Shown: positions 1 through 7,212, counted from the first letter of the stretch. The stretch is 12,915 bases of DNA from JALCSJ01 sp036788835 (GCA_036788835.1 DAIQMR010000038.1:1-12915); one strand, 5' to 3'. Numbers and translations: made by a program. The notes: generated from the letters alone by a model not told the origin.

Positions 1-15
1 TTCAGCTAGTGCATT

Positions 16-93
16 TCTGTCCATGTTCAACTACTTTCTGTTCTGTCCATGTTCAGCTACTTTCTGTTCTGTCCATGTTCAGCTACTTTATGA
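16..93. repeat. Tandem 26-bp direct repeats (three units plus a partial one)
   Basis: Three consecutive units begin at 16, 42 and 68. Each contains TCTGTCCATGTTCA followed by GCTACTTT or ACTACTTT. The second and third units are nearly identical and the first differs at a few bases. Bases 1-15 resemble the end of another unit, so the array may continue beyond the window. There are no spacers between units, so this is not CRISPR. Multiple short repeats at an element end are known from IS21-family insertion sequences; assigning this array to such an end is inference, because no istA or istB gene is visible here. Confidence 0.75.
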
Positions 94-259
94 GTGCATA
101 ATTTTTATAGATACTTTGCTGCTTCTTAATATTTTCAATTTTGAACCTCCCATGACTAAAGTCGCGGGATTCTTGTTTCGCTGACGACTGCGCACAGCAC
201 AAGCTCATGCGTCTGACACCGTCTCCACAAGCGTTACTTCCCGTAGTTCCTACGGTAGT
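83..259 (-). pseudogene. tnpB: C-terminal remnant of an IS200/IS605-type TnpB
   Basis: Reading the minus strand from 259 gives an open frame of 58 residues that starts TTVGTTGSNACGDGVRR and continues through SSAKQESRDFSHG. The GTTG-N-ACGDG segment matches the final zinc-ribbon part of TnpB (OrfB), and the KQES/T part is the usual end of that family. A TAA stop lies in frame just upstream, at 260-262. There is no start codon, and the other roughly 340 residues of a normal TnpB are absent, replaced by spoVB. After the right-end hairpin at 149-168 the frame runs on into unrelated DNA until the stop at 83-85, so the true transposon-derived part is about 141-259. TnpB is an RNA-guided nuclease of IS200/IS605 elements; this fragment cannot be active. 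Confidence 0.72.
141..194 (-). repeat. IS200/IS605-like right end with hairpin, copy 1
   Basis: On the minus strand the segment ends in a hairpin with arms at 149-156 and 161-168 and a 4-base loop, then GGAGG, then TTCAA at 145-141. This is the layout of an IS200/IS605 right end, where the 3' end of the element-derived guide RNA scaffold also lies. The segment is 47/54 identical to 7506-7559, and most differences are transitions. It overlaps the end of the TnpB stub. That it is the exact transposon boundary is inferred from the shared repeat and from family structure. Confidence 0.65.
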
Positions 260-303
260 TTAATCTTTTATCAAGAGATCTGCATCCCAGTGGATCAATG
301 CAC

Positions 304-1698
304 TCACTTGATTTTTGTTAGGGCCAAAATATAATATATGTTCAATACAGCACCAATGCCATAATCAGCATTTGTAGCCCATGCCGCACCCTCAATACCG
401 ATGTCAGGATTACCCACACATATATAGCTTAGACCTATTTTAATACAGGCTGCTACAACTATATTTCTGCTTAGAATAGGGATTTGCCGCATGCCTTGTA
501 GAATTACAGAGGTGATTTGCTGCAAACTCAAACCAATTACCGATAAACTCATGATTTTTATAATACCGCCGGCCTCTCCAGCATTATAAATAGTCTGAGC
601 TATACTAGCTCCTCCCCAATATAAAATCATACAAAATGGCAAACCTAAAACAAGGGCAAAGATACAAGACCATTGTGCCTTTGTTCTAACCTTACGAAGG
701 TTATTTACCATTCTATCTCTCGCAATAACAGGCATTATATTAGTAGCTAGTGCTGAGGAAAAAATTGTACATACGGAAACAAGGGGCAAGGCAACACCTG
801 TGTAGTAACCATAAAACATAGTTCCCTCTTGCACTGTGTATCCTGCTGCAGCCAAACGATTAACGACTATAAGTGAATCTAAAATTCCTACCAACGGATT
901 AAATAAATTTACTGCAATAATAGGTCCTAGTACTCTCCCAAATTGTTTAATAATATTAATAGTTTGGACTAATGATAACTTTCCCACAACTGAAAAAACA
1001 TCAACTTTGCTTTTTTGCTTTTTGAAAAAATATAACATAACCACTAATCCTGCAATTGCCCCTAGGGCAGCACCTAAGCTAGCCCCTCCTGCGGCATAAG
1101 CAATCCCTTTTTCTAAAAAAGCAAAAGCAAGCAGGAGCATGGCAATTACTCTCACGACCTGTTCGGTAATTTCTGTCATAGCAATAGGGAGCATGATCCT
1201 ATAACCTTGGAAATAGCCACGAAAACAAGCTAAAATTGTCACAAAGAAAACAGCCGGTGCAAGCGCAATAATAGAAAAATATGCTCTTGTATCTCGTAGC
1301 AATTCATATTTAGCCAAAAGTTCGGCAACACATAAAAGGCCAAGAAAAAAAGCCACACTCATTACTAAAGAAAAAACAAGTATTACCTTAAATGTTTTTT
1401 CTAAATTTCCATAGTCCTTTTGAGCCAAGTGTTCCGAGGTTATTAGTGCTACTGCCGTGGGTATTCCTGAGCAAGATAAAGTAAGGGCAGCAAGGTAGAA
1501 GGGATAGGCCATTTGGTAGAGTCCCATTCCTTCTCCGCCTATTATTCTTGATAAAAAGATCCAATTAAGTCCACCAATGATTTTCACTGTGAATCCAGAT
1601 AACACCAAAAGAAACGTTCCCCGTATTAATTTATGCTGTACTATATTCTCTTTGATTTCCAAAAAGACTCTACTAATTTTATTTTTCCAAGCAGTCAT
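304..1698 (-). CDS. SpoVB/MurJ-like polysaccharide flippase (MATE/MOP superfamily)
   Basis: The 464-residue protein is a polytopic membrane protein with about 12-14 hydrophobic segments. It opens with a short charged N-terminus, then GTFLLVLSGFTVKIIGG and a segment containing SRIIGGEGMGLYQMAYP, which is characteristic of the SpoVB/polysaccharide biosynthesis branch of the MOP exporter superfamily. Relatives move lipid-linked sugars across the cytoplasmic membrane; SpoVB itself is needed for spore cortex formation. Length is slightly below the usual 500 or so residues, with no obvious break. The ATG at 1698 has a modest GGAAAG site a few bases upstream. It lies 89 bases after the oxidoreductase gamma gene and may be read from the same transcript, but its function is unrelated to that pathway. 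The stop at 304 is only 45 bases from the tnpB stub, so transposon DNA abuts its 3' end. Whether the role is sporulation or envelope glycan export cannot be decided from sequence. Confidence 0.85.
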   Translation of the reverse strand: MTAWKNKISRVFLEIKENIVQHKLIRGTFLLVLSGFTVKIIGGLNWIFLSRIIGGEGMGLYQMAYPFYLAALTLSCSGIPTAVALITSEHLAQKDYGNLEKTFKVILVFSLVMSVAFFLGLLCVAELLAKYELLRDTRAYFSIIALAPAVFFVTILACFRGYFQGYRIMLPIAMTEITEQVVRVIAMLLLAFAFLEKGIAYAAGGASLGAALGAIAGLVVMLYFFKKQKSKVDVFSVVGKLSLVQTINIIKQFGRVLGPIIAVNLFNPLVGILDSLIVVNRLAAAGYTVQEGTMFYGYYTGVALPLVSVCTIFSSALATNIMPVIARDRMVNNLRKVRTKAQWSCIFALVLGLPFCMILYWGGASIAQTIYNAGEAGGIIKIMSLSVIGLSLQQITSVILQGMRQIPILSRNIVVAACIKIGLSYICVGNPDIGIEGAAWATNADYGIGAVLNIYYILALTKIK

Positions 1699-1787
1699 CT
1701 TAACTTTCCATTAACAAATAACATATAAATAGTGCTGATGCTACCTTCATGATAAAAAGCAGCATCTTACAATCATTACATTCCAAA

Positions 1788-2333
1788 CTACTTTCCTTCA
1801 GCATAGGCGGCACCTTGAACTATAGCTTCTTCATTAATGGGAATAAATTTGGACTTATTTTCCCCGAAAACTTTGGGAAATGCTTTAAAAATATCTTCTT
1901 GGGTAGGGAATTTTTCCGCAGCCAATAAGGCCCCTATCATAGCCATATTAGCTAACTTAGGATTATTTAACTTTGCTGCAATAGTGTTGGCGGGAATATT
2001 CACCACACGCAAATCCTGCCGTTCCACAGGAGTTTTCACTAAATCCGAATTTATCAGCAAAACTCCTCTAGGAAGCAGAGAGCTTTGAAATTTCCGCAAA
2101 GAAGGCTCGTTCATTACCACTACTGCGCTGGCATCATTAGACAAAAGAGGCGATGCTATAGGTTCATCGGAAATTACTACGGTACAGTTAGCAGTTCCGC
2201 CCCGCATTTCCGGACCGTAAGATGGACACCAGGACACTTCTTTTCCTGCCAGCATGGCAGCATACGCCACTAGCTTTCCCATACTGAGAATGCCCTGGCC
2301 CCCGAATCCGGCAAAGCAAATTTTCTGCATCAT
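1788..2333 (-). CDS. vorC: 2-oxoacid:ferredoxin oxidoreductase, gamma subunit
   Basis: The product is about 181 residues and starts M-MQKICFAGFGGQGI, the typical opening of the gamma (POR/KOR catalytic gamma) domain. The glycine-rich KICFAGFGGQGIL stretch and the later SYGPEMRGGTANCTV are family hallmarks, the latter near the CoA-binding region. With the alpha and beta subunits it makes the enzyme that oxidises 2-oxoacids to acyl-CoA and reduces ferredoxin. I place the start at the ATG at 2333, which overlaps the beta-subunit stop (A-TGA-TG), implying translational coupling. The next codon, at 2330, is also ATG and has AAAGG at good spacing, so either may be used. An upstream in-frame ATG at 2366 would lie inside the beta gene and add 11 charged residues not expected in the family. 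Length fits the family. Confidence 0.88.
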   Translation of the reverse strand: MMQKICFAGFGGQGILSMGKLVAYAAMLAGKEVSWCPSYGPEMRGGTANCTVVISDEPIASPLLSNDASAVVVMNEPSLRKFQSSLLPRGVLLINSDLVKTPVERQDLRVVNIPANTIAAKLNNPKLANMAMIGALLAAEKFPTQEDIFKAFPKVFGENKSKFIPINEEAIVQGAAYAEGK

Positions 2334-3190
2334 GGCCTTTCGCCCCCTTTCGTTTCGCATTGACACACATCATCTACAACCTCTTTGTGACTATCAGTCG
2401 TATCTGTTCTCTGCTCACCTTTATGCCGATCAGCTGAATCTATCCTTTGTTCACCTCTTGTAATATCTTTATATACACCTAATGGATAATAGGGAATCAT
2501 ATGGGTGCTTAAAAACTTCATAGCATCCAAAGGTGTCATGCCCCAATTAATTGGACAATCAGACAATACTTCCACTAGACTAAAACCCAATTTGTCAATC
2601 TGTGTTTGAAAGGCCTTTTTCAGTGCTGCTTTGGCCTGTGTCACATGGCTGGGATTATCTACGGTCACTCTGGCAATATAGGCAGGACCATCCAGAGAAC
2701 TCAACAATTCACAAACTCTGATGGGGTAACCTTGTTTATGGACGTCCCTACCCATTTGAGCCGTGGTGGCTTTCATCCCCGGCAATGTTGTAGGTGCCAT
2801 TTGTCCACCGGTCATGCCATAAATACCATTGTTAATAAACACCGTGGTAAAGTTTTCCCCACGGGCTGCAGCGTGGATAATTTCGGCCATACCAATAGAA
2901 GCTAGGTCACCATCTCCCTGATAGGCAAAAACCAGACAATCAGGACGAGCCCGTTTAATACCCGTAGCAGTAGCAGGTGCTCTGCCGTGGGAAGCCTGAA
3001 TACCATCCATGTTGAAATAGTCTGTCGCCAACACTGCGCAGCCTACCGGAGCCACAACTATGGCTCTGTCCAAACAGTCAAGTTCCTCTATAACTTCGGC
3101 CACCAGTCGATGGGTAATACCATGACCGCAGCCAGGGCAATAGTGAGTCTGTTTTTCCGTTAATCCTTGTGTTCTAGTATATTCAGGCAT
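2330..3190 (-). CDS. vorA: 2-oxoacid:ferredoxin oxidoreductase, beta (thiamine diphosphate) subunit
   Basis: The 286-residue product starts MPEYTRTQGLTEKQTHYCPGC. The thiamine diphosphate/Mg motif runs from GDGD (residues 92-95) to NN (120-121), followed by GIYGMTGGQ. Cys18, Cys21 and perhaps Cys51 are likely cluster ligands. This subunit binds the cofactor that decarboxylates the 2-oxoacid. I chose ATG 3190 because AAGGAGG lies 7-8 bases upstream and homologues begin there; the frame is open further up, but that part is Asn/Thr-rich and lies over the alpha gene. The start overlaps the alpha stop by 8 bases. The conserved fold ends near GVYKDI (about residue 243). An unusual hydrophilic tail of about 43 residues follows, with two 12-residue repeats (GEQRIDSADRHK and GEQRTDTTDSHK) and a terminal CQC. 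The position in a leucine-type operon suggests branched-chain 2-oxoacids as substrate (inference). Symbols in this family vary between sources. Confidence 0.88.
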   Translation of the reverse strand: MPEYTRTQGLTEKQTHYCPGCGHGITHRLVAEVIEELDCLDRAIVVAPVGCAVLATDYFNMDGIQASHGRAPATATGIKRARPDCLVFAYQGDGDLASIGMAEIIHAAARGENFTTVFINNGIYGMTGGQMAPTTLPGMKATTAQMGRDVHKQGYPIRVCELLSSLDGPAYIARVTVDNPSHVTQAKAALKKAFQTQIDKLGFSLVEVLSDCPINWGMTPLDAMKFLSTHMIPYYPLGVYKDITRGEQRIDSADRHKGEQRTDTTDSHKEVVDDVCQCETKGGERP

Positions 3191-4370
3191 TGTGACCCCT
3201 CCTTCCCCAACGATTCTGACCGACACCGTGACCATGTTGGTGTTCCTGTCCTGATTCGTGTTCGTGACTATCTCTGTGTTTTGGTTCAGGTTCAGATTCA
3301 CTATCACTGCCAGCTGTGTTTTGCTCTAATTTCCACTTTTTATGGGCAGCTTCCACTATTTCGTAGGTTACCGGCACAACACCTCCGGTCCTACCGTAAA
3401 AGCTCACTTTGCTGTCATCCATAATTGCCAACCTGGCATCTTCCAGCATTTGTCCCAAACTCATTTCCACAACCATGAATTTCTTGATTTGTGGATTTTT
3501 AAAAGGTTTCTGAGGATAAGGCCATAAAGTTTTTGGCCTAATTAAACCAACCTTGTACCCTTCTTTTCTCAAAACATCTACGGCAGACTTGGTGATTCTG
3601 GCTGTAGTTCCATACGCCACAAAGGCATATTCGGCATCAGCCATTTTGTATTCTTCCCAAACCGTTTCCTTACCGGCAATTAATTTGTACTTAGCTTCCA
3701 TCTGAAGATTAATTTTTTCCAGTTCTTCTGCCTGTAATTCCAAATTAAGCACTAGATGTCTTTCCCCTGTGCCTTTGCCTCTAAGGGCCCAATTCTTTTC
3801 CGGGATTTGAGGTTTCCTGCCATGGTCCATTTCTACAGGTTCCATCATTTGCCCGATTAAGCCATCCGCCAAAACTACTACCGGTGTCATATACTTATCC
3901 GCTAAATCAAATGCATCCATCATCATATCTACTGCTTCCTGGACGGAAGATGGTGCTAAAACTATATTATGATAATCTCCGTTGCTGCCGCCTTTTACAC
4001 ACATATGGTAATCTGCCTGACTAGGTTGAATCCCTCCCAGTCCGGGACCGGCCCGCATCATATTCACAATAACGGCGGGCACATTGGCTCTGGTTATATA
4101 ACCCAATCCTTCTTGTTTCAACGCAATGCCCGGAGAAGACGAACTGGTCATTACTCGTTTTCCTGCCGCAGAAGCTCCGTAAACCATATTTATGGCAGCT
4201 ACTTCCGATTCAGCCTGAACAAACACTCCCCCGGCCAGAGGAAGTTCTCTGGATAAATATTCGGGTATTTCATTTTGAGGGGTAATAGGATAACCAAAGA
4301 AGCAAGTACAACCTGCATCAATGGCAGCCTTACCCACTGCTTCGTTACCTTTCATTAATACTTTAGCCAT
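3183..4370 (-). CDS. vorB: 2-oxoacid:ferredoxin oxidoreductase, alpha subunit (3-methyl-2-oxobutanoate type)
   Basis: The 395-residue product carries the GYPITPQNEIPEYL motif (residues 26-39), the pyrimidine-binding hallmark of the alpha subunit. It also has TSSSSPGIALKQEG (75-88) and a C-terminal Rossmann-like part with AFVAYGTTARI. It forms the catalytic core with beta and gamma. Proteins annotated as VorB are about 350 residues; here the family part ends near AAHKKWKLE (about 347). An extra 45-residue or so tail rich in Glu, Asp, Ser, His and Gln follows, including EHESGQEHQHGHG. The start ATG at 4370 has GGAGG five bases upstream, and the ferredoxin-like gene ends 10 bases before it. The end overlaps the beta gene by 8 bases. 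The acidic/His-rich tail is unusual and could bind metal or simply be low-complexity drift. Valine, leucine and isoleucine oxoacids are the likely substrates because of the adjacent amino acid dehydrogenase and BrnQ; 2-oxoglutarate cannot be excluded. Confidence 0.9.
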   Translation of the reverse strand: MAKVLMKGNEAVGKAAIDAGCTCFFGYPITPQNEIPEYLSRELPLAGGVFVQAESEVAAINMVYGASAAGKRVMTSSSSPGIALKQEGLGYITRANVPAVIVNMMRAGPGLGGIQPSQADYHMCVKGGSNGDYHNIVLAPSSVQEAVDMMMDAFDLADKYMTPVVVLADGLIGQMMEPVEMDHGRKPQIPEKNWALRGKGTGERHLVLNLELQAEELEKINLQMEAKYKLIAGKETVWEEYKMADAEYAFVAYGTTARITKSAVDVLRKEGYKVGLIRPKTLWPYPQKPFKNPQIKKFMVVEMSLGQMLEDARLAIMDDSKVSFYGRTGGVVPVTYEIVEAAHKKWKLEQNTAGSDSESEPEPKHRDSHEHESGQEHQHGHGVGQNRWGRRGHNA

Positions 4371-4380
4371 GTCTGCCTCC

Positions 4381-4599
4381 TTATCCTATGATTCCCACGG
4401 ATATCGCTGCATCCGGGCACATTTTGGCGCAGCTGCAACATCCTATGCATTTGTCAGCATCTGTCACTACGCAAGGATTATAGCCATTTGCGGTTATTTT
4501 ATTCTTATCCAATTGCAGTATTTTTTGAGGGCAAAAAGCCAGGCATAGTCCGCAACCTTTACAATATTTTTCGTTTATTTCCACTTTTCCTTTAGCCAC
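4381..4599 (-). CDS. vorD: 2x[4Fe-4S] ferredoxin-like subunit of the 2-oxoacid oxidoreductase
   Basis: The 72-residue product has two complete CxxCxxCxxxCP motifs, at Cys13/16/19/23 and Cys51/54/57/61, each expected to ligate a [4Fe-4S] cluster. It would pass electrons from the thiamine-bound intermediate to external ferredoxin. I chose the GTG at 4599: an AAGGGGAG ribosome site lies six bases upstream, and the resulting start MAKGKVEINEKYCKGCGLC is typical. A GTG seven codons further up (4620) is in frame but has no comparable site and would place that ribosome site inside the gene. It is the first of four closely packed oxidoreductase genes, separated from the dehydrogenase by about 118 bases. 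I see no terminator hairpin in that gap, so read-through from the dehydrogenase is likely. A second promoter there is possible, but I cannot point to a good one. Confidence 0.88.
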   Translation of the reverse strand: MAKGKVEINEKYCKGCGLCLAFCPQKILQLDKNKITANGYNPCVVTDADKCIGCCSCAKMCPDAAISVGIIG

Positions 4600-4716
4600 A
4601 CATATCTCCCCTTTTACCACATACTGTAATTCTTATTTTTCAACCTGCTGTACCTTTTCTTTAAACTTTAAATATATTTCCAGCCAATCATAAGCACTAT
4701 TTTATTTTTTCCTTTG

Positions 4717-5763
4717 CTATTTTTTAGCAGCGTTAATAATACCCCAGCCGTATTCTTCTGCCGCATCATAAGTCGTAATATTTTTCTTTTTAGCCAAAGC
4801 AATAATATTTCTGGTAGTGTTATAAATATTATCCACGCCTTTGGCTACGGTGTCCTGATTATAGGTATTCGGTGGTATTTCCGCTCCGCAATTCAGCACC
4901 CCACCAGCATTGATAATATAATCAGGCAAATACAAAATGCCTGCTTCTGCCAAAGCTTCTCCTGCTTTATTGTCAACCAGGACGTTATTGGCACAGCCGC
5001 CCACAATCTTGCATTTCATGTCTTTGGCATTCTCTGCATTAATGACAGCACCTAAAGCACAGGGTGAAAAAATATCGCATTCTGTAGTCAACACCTCTTT
5101 AGGTGTTATAGGGGTTGCCCCTAATTCGTTAACGGCTCTTTCAATTGCTTTTCCATTAATATCAAATACTTTTAATTTACCGCCGGCTTCATGAATATGT
5201 TTGGCCACACCATAGCCAACGCTACCCAGGCCCTGTACTACTACGGTAAGGCCTTGCAAAGAATCTGTGCCAAAGACTTCTTTAACCCCTGCTTTTATAC
5301 CCATAAAGGTTCCTTTTGCCGTCCAGGGAGAGGGATTGCCGCTGACCTCTTCTGTACCGGTCACATAGGGTGTGGCCAGTTTCATCCAGGCCACGTCCTG
5401 AGTATTGATATTAACGTCTTCGGCAGTATAAATTTTCCCGCCAAAATTGTTAATGAAATTGCCAAAAGCCATAAATAATTCTTTACTCTTTATTTTCTTG
5501 GGATCACCCATGATTACGGCCTTGCAGCCACCGTTCTTCAGTCCGCAGCAAGCATTCTTCAGACTCATCCCTCTGGAGAGCCTCAGTACATCATATAAAG
5601 CATCTTCTTCTGATTCATAGTTCCACATTCTCGTCCCGCCTAAAGCAGGTCCCAGATTCGTATTATGCAGTGCGATAATTGCCTTCAATCCGGTTGCCTC
5701 ATCTCGTACGAAAGCTACTTCCTGATGTCCGTAAGCTGCCATTTCTTCGAAAATTTTCTTCAT
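4717..5763 (-). CDS. Leucine dehydrogenase family (Glu/Leu/Phe/Val dehydrogenase)
   Basis: The roughly 348-residue product contains NLGPALGGTRMW and the catalytic-lysine block SLKNACCGLKNGGCKAV, where the two lysines correspond to the substrate-binding and catalytic lysines of leucine dehydrogenase. It also has TAEDVN with the expected catalytic Asp, SGNPSPWTAKG, and a nucleotide-binding GLGSVGYG. Known members deaminate leucine, valine or isoleucine with NAD+ to give the 2-oxoacid and ammonia. It is slightly shorter at the C-terminus than Bacillus leucine dehydrogenase (about 364 residues). I prefer ATG 5763 because AAAGGTGG lies eight bases upstream; the alternative GTG at 5775 overlaps that site and adds four residues. 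Its position between BrnQ and the ferredoxin oxidoreductase fits the supply of branched-chain 2-oxoacids. Three cysteines around the catalytic lysine are odd, because the Bacillus enzymes have Ala/Gly there. Valine or phenylalanine specificity cannot be excluded. Confidence 0.9.
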   Translation of the reverse strand: MKKIFEEMAAYGHQEVAFVRDEATGLKAIIALHNTNLGPALGGTRMWNYESEEDALYDVLRLSRGMSLKNACCGLKNGGCKAVIMGDPKKIKSKELFMAFGNFINNFGGKIYTAEDVNINTQDVAWMKLATPYVTGTEEVSGNPSPWTAKGTFMGIKAGVKEVFGTDSLQGLTVVVQGLGSVGYGVAKHIHEAGGKLKVFDINGKAIERAVNELGATPITPKEVLTTECDIFSPCALGAVINAENAKDMKCKIVGGCANNVLVDNKAGEALAEAGILYLPDYIINAGGVLNCGAEIPPNTYNQDTVAKGVDNIYNTTRNIIALAKKKNITTYDAAEEYGWGIINAAKK

Positions 5764-5917
5764 TGTTTGTGCCACCTTTCTGCTAGTTAGTTCGCTAAAT
5801 TTCTCAGGACTAAAATCTTTGACTTCTTACTCTGTTTTTTGTTTTTTGTTTTTTGTTTCTTGGTTCTGTTACTATTTCTGTTTCTCGTTTTCCTGCTGCT
5901 TTTGCTTGTTCTTTTTC
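5764..5917. other. Low-complexity spacer between brnQ and the dehydrogenase
   Basis: This spacer of about 154 bases is strongly purine-biased on the transcribed (minus-coordinate) strand. It contains three tandem ACAAAAA units (complement of the TTTTTGT run near 5833-5855) and many GAAAC/CAGAA-like words. No hairpin with a U-run was found, so the two genes could share a transcript. The dehydrogenase ribosome site sits at its left end. No open frame of coding character is visible. Confidence 0.5.
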
Positions 5918-7195
5918 TTACTCTTCGCCTTTAGAAAATGTGTAAAAATAACCAAGTATCGCTCCAACAAAGGCAGGTCCTACCCAGCCTAAGTCAAATC
6001 TATGGAAAGGCAATATCTCCACAAAGGAAAATATTTTTATACCATGTTTAAGGGCTAATATTGAAGCACTTACTAAAAACGCGCCTAATGCACCGCCTTT
6101 AAACACACTATCTTTTGTCTGTTTATTTACAACTAAACTCAAAACTATGAGAGTCAAAATCGGTGCGTATAGTAAACTTAGCACTAAGGCAGCGTAGTTA
6201 ACAATGGCTTCCACTCCCATAGTGGAAATTACCGCACTGAAAATACAAACAGCCGTCACTACTGTTTTATAACCGATTTTATTATTGCTCAACTTTTCTA
6301 TGTATGCTCCTGCAGAACTGGTTAAACCGATAGCCGTGGTCAAGCACGCCAAAGCTACCATTACGCCGAGAATAATAATTCCCCCTCTGCCGAATAACAA
6401 TCTGACACTCTCTGTAACCAAATTAACCCTGGTAATATCAGGATGAAATATGGTTGATGTAGTTGCCCCTAAATGAGTAAGACCACAATATACTAGCAGT
6501 AATCCAGCCCCTGATATCAGACTGGCACCAGCCACCATTTTATTCTTTTGTACAATATCTGTATAACCCTTGTCAGCCAAAGTTTTGAGAATAATAACCC
6601 CGAAAATAAGGGCAGCCATAACATCCATGGTCTGATACCCGGCCATAATGCCGGAACTGACTACATTAGCTGTATTGTGTCTAACTACAATCTCTCCCAA
6701 AGGTGTAATAAAGCTTTTTATTCCTATGGCTAACAGAGAAAGGAACAGTACCGGTGTCAAAATCTTCCCAACTATATCCAGCACTGATGCTTCCCTAACA
6801 CTTAGCTGCCATACTAGCAAGAAAAAAATTACGGAAAATAAAGTGATACCAAAATTACCCAGCCACGGAATTACGGATAATTCATAGGTTGTAGCTGCGG
6901 TTCTTGGTATGGCAATAAGAGGACCAATACACAGGATAATAAGCAAAGACATGATTTTTGCCGGCCAAACACCAATCCTGCCGGTAACTCCATCAATATC
7001 GCTGCCGCATTTCAGCATAGCAAAAATTGCGATAATTGCCAGGCCAATATCTGCCATATAATAGCAGAAAAAACTTAATAGCCACTGAGAGCCTGACGTA
7101 TACCCCAAATAGGGCGGAAATATAACATTACCTGCACCAAAAAACATGGAAAACAGTGCCAAACCTATAACCCACATTTCTTTTATGCCGCTCAT
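5918..7195 (-). CDS. brnQ: Branched-chain amino acid transporter, BrnQ (LIVCS family)
   Basis: The 425-residue product is highly hydrophobic with about 12 membrane segments. Its N-terminal signature GLALFSMFFGAGNVIFPPYLG is the classic start of BrnQ/LIVCS carriers. Further family-like segments are IGPLIAIPRTAATTYE and LACLTTAIGLTSS. BrnQ proteins import leucine, isoleucine and valine with Na+ or H+ across the cytoplasmic membrane. Full family length, no break. The ATG at 7195 is preceded by a purine-rich GGAAGTGGGTGAG stretch. It is the first gene of the branched-chain amino acid block, with a likely promoter at 7322-7351 and a leader of about 120 bases that contains four spaced TTGAT/ATCAA motifs just before the ribosome site. 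I see no T-box features in the leader. Confidence 0.93.
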   Translation of the reverse strand: MSGIKEMWVIGLALFSMFFGAGNVIFPPYLGYTSGSQWLLSFFCYYMADIGLAIIAIFAMLKCGSDIDGVTGRIGVWPAKIMSLLIILCIGPLIAIPRTAATTYELSVIPWLGNFGITLFSVIFFLLVWQLSVREASVLDIVGKILTPVLFLSLLAIGIKSFITPLGEIVVRHNTANVVSSGIMAGYQTMDVMAALIFGVIILKTLADKGYTDIVQKNKMVAGASLISGAGLLLVYCGLTHLGATTSTIFHPDITRVNLVTESVRLLFGRGGIIILGVMVALACLTTAIGLTSSAGAYIEKLSNNKIGYKTVVTAVCIFSAVISTMGVEAIVNYAALVLSLLYAPILTLIVLSLVVNKQTKDSVFKGGALGAFLVSASILALKHGIKIFSFVEILPFHRFDLGWVGPAFVGAILGYFYTFSKGEE

Positions 7196-7212
7196 AACTC
7201 ACCCACTTCCAG

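Noticed and set aside
16..93. CRISPR-like direct repeats
   Set aside because: The 26-bp units are directly adjacent with no unique spacers between them.
836..1099. Plus-strand open frames over the minus-strand genes
   Set aside because: They are antisense shadows of well-supported membrane and enzyme genes, without ribosome sites or recognisable domains.
1738..1766. A hairpin between the gamma subunit and the flippase gene as a terminator
   Set aside because: Only a 6-bp stem with a 17-base loop and no T-run.
3191..3307. A 39-residue N-terminal extension of the beta subunit
   Set aside because: It lies over the alpha-subunit gene, is low complexity, and the ATG at 3190 has a strong ribosome site and matches the family start.
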